DNA from: Flavobacteriales bacterium UBA4110
GTDB taxonomy: Bacteria > Bacteroidota > Bacteroidia > Flavobacteriales > Weeksellaceae
DNA: 64,000 bases
Reading direction: 5' to 3'
Assembly (NCBI GenBank): GCA_002383165.1
Contig: DFXK01000011.1
Location: 305,251-369,250, forward strand
The position numbers and the translations under genes are program-made. Below are positions 61,801-64,000 of this stretch, piece by piece. Position 1 is the stretch's first letter, and each line of letters opens with the position of its first letter. The notes beneath the pieces were generated by a model. The model searched no databases. It was not told the DNA's origin and was given only the letters and a program-made list of their open reading frames with translations.

Positions 61801-61888
61801 TGTTTTGTTAGAAGAAATTGGTACAAAGCCAAATGTATTCTACCATACAAAAATCAGAAACAGAAAAGAAAGTTTAAATAATAAATAG
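58832..61888 (+). CDS. actB: Alternative complex III subunit B (iron-sulfur, molybdopterin-like domain)
   Basis: A 1018-residue ACIII subunit. A Tat-type signal SRRDFLKLLGFSTAA is at about residue 48, an arrangement known for ActB. The central part is a molybdopterin-oxidoreductase-like domain that in ACIII carries no cofactor. The C-terminal third is a four-cluster ferredoxin region: CTGCGACVIACQ, CQHCNHAPCETVCP, CIGTRYCANNCPY and CSMCIQ...CANACS. Electrons pass through this domain to the haems of ActA. It is 21 nt after actA. Confidence 0.95.
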   Translation: MASNKIQFRSIHELKDPTLNGKLAAKEFQNEIPVEEFLDDSNKEGTSRRDFLKLLGFSTAAVTLAACEAPVIKTIPYVVKPHDIIPGIPNFYASSYFDGFDFASVLVKTREGRPIRIDANPGAGNLGKTNARAQASVLSLYDNDKVKKPALNGEEQEDFNKVDDFILKGLAESQNAGKKIVVLSHSFPSPTFKKLFGDFKTKYPSAELITYDAIPYAAALDAAQEVFGQRVLPVYDLSKSQLVVSFNADFLGDYNASSLEVSYAAGRKPGENMLRHIQVESNMSLTGANADSRYRLKPSAVFKTLVEVYNGLNGGTSDKVASEIVKELQSKGSNAVVFADGSKAAYVLAHLINQKLASNAFTGKANFLKEYDNARFNEFLSWLNGGQVGVLITNNINPIYSHAKGQSLKAAIEKVPYSVAITDKKNELYKASKAVIPYTHWLESWGDITPETGAYSLMQPTIQKIYKSRQIEESLLVWVNGKNSPANNYYNYLKANALTLNGGLSFNKNLYNGFAAGGLSTGLSYSGGNAAQAIGELSAFKPAQLELQLYTKPSIGDGTQSNNPWLMELPDPISRLSWDNYITISPKDAESLGLENSLNARMQLDGDTVNVTANGVTLKDVPVFIQPGQADGSLGLALGYGKKDSGKVAETGVNAYPLFDGYNTVLTNVKIEKSGDGHEFAGMQLQNTLMGRYEIAKEVTLDDFINKPVDEWNKPLAMHTIGGELPIGKIDLWDSFDDTDGPHFNLSVDLNSCTGCGACVIACQAENNVPVVGKDEVRMSRDMYWLRIDRYYSTEQKVEVYEGLKEGMAVPELYGSELLGIKGALENAAENPDVIFQPVMCQHCNHAPCETVCPVAATSHGKQGQNQMAYNRCIGTRYCANNCPYKVRRFNWFNYALNDKFDFHMNNDLGRMVLNPDVVTRTRGVMEKCSMCIQMTQNVILEAKKDGRKVQDGEFQTACANACSTGALKFGDMNDVNSEVRSLFSSNRKYVLLEEIGTKPNVFYHTKIRNRKESLNNK

Positions 61889-61895
61889 GTAAAAA

Positions 61896-63293
61896 ATGTC
61901 AGGACATTACGAAGCTCCGATAAGGGAACCTTTAATTATTGGTCACAAGACTTATCACGATATTACTGAAGATATCGCAAGACCTATCGAAGAACGCGCA
62001 GGCAAATTATGGTGGGTATCTCTGTATGCAGCCTTAATACTGTTCGTTTACGGATTTGGTTGTATCGCCTACACTATTGGAACCGGAATCGGTGCGTGGG
62101 GACTAAACAGAACTATCAATTGGGGTTGGGATATCACCAACTTTGTATGGTGGGTTGGTATTGGTCACGCGGGAACACTGATCTCCGCAGTACTATTATT
62201 ATTTAGACAAAGATGGAGAATGTCGGTTAACCGTTCTGCTGAAGCGATGACGATATTCGCTGTGTGTCAGGCGGCTATTTTCCCCGTTATCCACATGGGT
62301 AGAGTTTGGGTAGGTTATTGGGTATTCCCATTGCCAAACCAGTTTGGTTCCCTTTGGGTTAACTTTAACTCTCCGCTTCTTTGGGACGTATTTGCAATCT
62401 CCACCTATTTCTCAGTATCAGTTGTATTCTGGTTTATGGGATTGATTCCGGACTTTGCAATGATCAGAGACAGAGCAAAAACGCCATTCAACAAAAAGAT
62501 TTATACCATTCTAGCTTTCGGATGGGGTGGAAAAGCAAAACATTGGCAAAGGTTTGAAGAACTGTCCTTAGTGTTAGCAGGTTTGGCAACGCCACTGGTA
62601 TTCTCAGTACACACCACGGTATCCTTTGACTTTGCGACATCTGTTATCAAAGGATGGCACTCAACAATCTACCCACCTTATTTCGTTGCTGGAGCGATTT
62701 TCTCAGGATTTGCAATGGTACAGACACTGTTGTTAGTAGCAAGAAAGGTTTGTCATCTTGAAGATTATATCACAATGTACCACATTGAGATTATGAATAT
62801 TGTAATCGTTGTAACTGGCGGTATGGTAACTGTAGCTTATGCAACTGAATATTTCATCGGATGGTATTCTGGATCAAGATATGAAGATTTTACTTATCTT
62901 TCTCCAGGAGCAGCGGTTGGTCCTTATTGGTGGGCATTCTGGGCGTTGATTATCTGTAACTTGGTTGTACCTGCAGCGTTCTGGTTCAAAAAAGTTAGAA
63001 CTAATATCTTCTGGACGTTTATCATTGCATTGATTATTAATATCGGTATGTGGTTTGAGCGTTTTGATATTATTGTTATCAACTTGTCAAGAGACTATTT
63101 GCCATCATCTTGGACAATGTTTAAGCCGACTATTATTGACGTTGGTGTATATCTTGGAACAATTGGATTCTTCTCTGTATTATTCCTTTTGTATGCAAGA
63201 ACATTCCCTGTAATTGCACAGGCAGAATTGAAGAGTATTTTGAAAATTTCCGGTGAAACTTATAAAGCAAAAGAAGGAGATGAGCACCACTAA
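61896..63293 (+). CDS. actC: Alternative complex III subunit C (NrfD/PsrC-like quinol-binding membrane protein)
   Basis: A 465-residue integral membrane protein of the NrfD family with about ten membrane segments (LWWVSLYAALILFVYGFGCIAYTIG, FVWWVGIGHAGTLISAVLLLF, and so on). Conserved GIGHAGTLISA and SVHTTVSFDFA blocks are in the quinol-binding region. It donates the menaquinol-oxidation site of ACIII. The start of actD overlaps its end. Confidence 0.95.
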   Translation: MSGHYEAPIREPLIIGHKTYHDITEDIARPIEERAGKLWWVSLYAALILFVYGFGCIAYTIGTGIGAWGLNRTINWGWDITNFVWWVGIGHAGTLISAVLLLFRQRWRMSVNRSAEAMTIFAVCQAAIFPVIHMGRVWVGYWVFPLPNQFGSLWVNFNSPLLWDVFAISTYFSVSVVFWFMGLIPDFAMIRDRAKTPFNKKIYTILAFGWGGKAKHWQRFEELSLVLAGLATPLVFSVHTTVSFDFATSVIKGWHSTIYPPYFVAGAIFSGFAMVQTLLLVARKVCHLEDYITMYHIEIMNIVIVVTGGMVTVAYATEYFIGWYSGSRYEDFTYLSPGAAVGPYWWAFWALIICNLVVPAAFWFKKVRTNIFWTFIIALIINIGMWFERFDIIVINLSRDYLPSSWTMFKPTIIDVGVYLGTIGFFSVLFLLYARTFPVIAQAELKSILKISGETYKAKEGDEHH

Positions 63294-63801
63294 GATTATA
63301 TATGGACTTTACGGCGACGACGATGATTTGATGCACGGCGTTAAAGCCTTCAACGATAAAGGGATCAAGATAAACGAAGTTTATACGCCATTCCCTGTAC
63401 ACGGATTGGACAAAGCACTTGGACTTAGAAAGACAAGAATCTCTGATGCTGCATTTATCTACGCTTGTTATGGTGTTACCATTGGGATCACATTGACCGC
63501 TTGGATCATGAACCACGACTGGCCACAGAATATTGGTGGTAAACCATCATTTGACTGGTTTCATAACATGGGAGCTTTTGTAGACCCAATGTTTGAATTG
63601 ATGGTTTTCTGTTCTGCCCACTTGATGTCGCTTACCTTTCTTGTAAGAAATAAAATGTATCCAGGAGCAAAGCCTCAGAATCCTGATCCTAGGACTACTG
63701 ATGATAAATTTATGATGGAGTTTGTTTCTGATGATGTTGAAACTATTAAACAGCTGTTGATTGATACAGGTGTTGAAGAAATAACTGTTAAAGATGCCTA
63801 A
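63280..63801 (+). CDS. actD: Alternative complex III subunit D (DUF3341)
   Basis: A 173-residue protein of the DUF3341 family: IIYGLYGDDDDLMHGVKAFNDKGI, YTPFPVHGLDKALGLRKTRI, two membrane segments (DAAFIYACYGVTIGITLTAWIM and DPMFELMVFCSAHLMSLTFLV). It packs against ActC. I set the start at 63280, where MSTTKIIYGLYG begins and a purine-rich AAGAAGGAG lies directly before it, rather than the ATG at 63253; it overlaps actC by 14 nt. Confidence 0.9.
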   Translation: MSTTKIIYGLYGDDDDLMHGVKAFNDKGIKINEVYTPFPVHGLDKALGLRKTRISDAAFIYACYGVTIGITLTAWIMNHDWPQNIGGKPSFDWFHNMGAFVDPMFELMVFCSAHLMSLTFLVRNKMYPGAKPQNPDPRTTDDKFMMEFVSDDVETIKQLLIDTGVEEITVKDA

Positions 63802-63802
63802 G

Positions 63803-64000
63803 ATGAAGAATAGTATATTAAAAATTACAGCAATCTTTGGTTTAACAACTGTTTTACTAAATTCTTGCGGACCAAAAGATAATCCTCCTTTGGTTTATTT
63901 TCCGGATATGTATTTTCCTGTTGCTTATGATCCATTGATGAAAGCCAAGGACGCATATTCAGATCACGAAAACGAAATCCCAGCTTTTGTAGCGCACGAC
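63803..64000 (+). CDS. actE: Alternative complex III subunit E, lipoprotein cytochrome c (cut by window end)
   Basis: Open to the end of the window (66 codons seen). MKNSILKITAIFGLTTVLLNSC is a lipoprotein signal (Cys at residue 22), followed by GPKDNPPLVYFPDMYFPVAYDPL, the typical N-terminus of ActE. The haem motif lies beyond the window. The ATG at 63794, nine bases earlier and overlapping the actD stop, is an alternative start. Confidence 0.85.
   Translation, partial: MKNSILKITAIFGLTTVLLNSCGPKDNPPLVYFPDMYFPVAYDPLMKAKDAYSDHENEIPAFVAHD

Overview
The window looks like the chromosome of a low-GC Bacteroidota of class Flavobacteriia, most likely a Chryseobacterium/Epilithonimonas-type member of the Weeksellaceae. 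The evidence is TAnnTTTG promoter elements typical of the phylum, type IX secretion sorting domains, gldH, an Oar-like TonB receptor, alternative complex III, a DUF4835 (PorD-like) protein next to coaBC, and the division-gene order. I see no tRNA, rRNA, transposase, phage gene or CRISPR array.

Layout. At 1-6261, all on the minus strand, lie a TonB receptor truncated by the window edge, nadC-nadB and a nitroreductase. At 6497-24888 one plus-strand division/cell-wall (dcw) block runs from a promoter with MraZ boxes to a hairpin terminator: mraZ, rsmH, ftsL, ftsI-type PBP2, murE, a four-helix-bundle gene, mraY, murD, ftsW, murG, an unknown lipoprotein, murC, a frameshifted GxxExxY gene, ftsQ, ftsA, ftsZ, yqeY. 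murF and ddl are absent from it. At 25052-29885 are bacilliredoxin, prs, rplY/ctc, a T9SS adhesin-like protein and a GH3-family enzyme. At 29954-35275 a minus-strand run holds recN, DUF4835/porD, coaBC, rpoZ and bamD, divergent from lepA (35498). At 37381-44387 are secreted hydrolases and surface proteins: M14 peptidase, a doubly frameshifted GH10 xylanase, a BspA-type repeat protein and an M1 peptidase. At 44499-49002 are coaX, a tadA-like deaminase, an Rrf2 regulator, and an SGNH lipoprotein paired with a FadL-type porin. At 49379-57251 are ricT-gldH-PBP1A, selO, an unknown membrane protein and a SPOR protein. At 57440-64000 is the alternative complex III operon actABCDE, with actE cut by the window end.

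The unusual layer is in the gaps. Nearly every intercistronic gap over about 40 nt in the dcw block holds a short imperfect palindrome, of several unrelated families. Two accessory genes sit between inverted copies of such repeats. The four-helix-bundle (23S rRNA IVS-protein family) gene between murE and mraY is bounded by 24-nt inverted arms that overlap its start and stop codons. The GxxExxY gene between murC and ftsQ is bounded by inverted copies of a repeat that also occurs alone between ftsQ and ftsA. A third family lies inside murG as an in-frame insertion of about 28 codons. The four-helix-bundle case resembles rRNA intervening sequences (an ORF in the loop of a stem), here within an essential mRNA. 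This is my best candidate for an undescribed system. All repeat alignments were done by eye and need computation.
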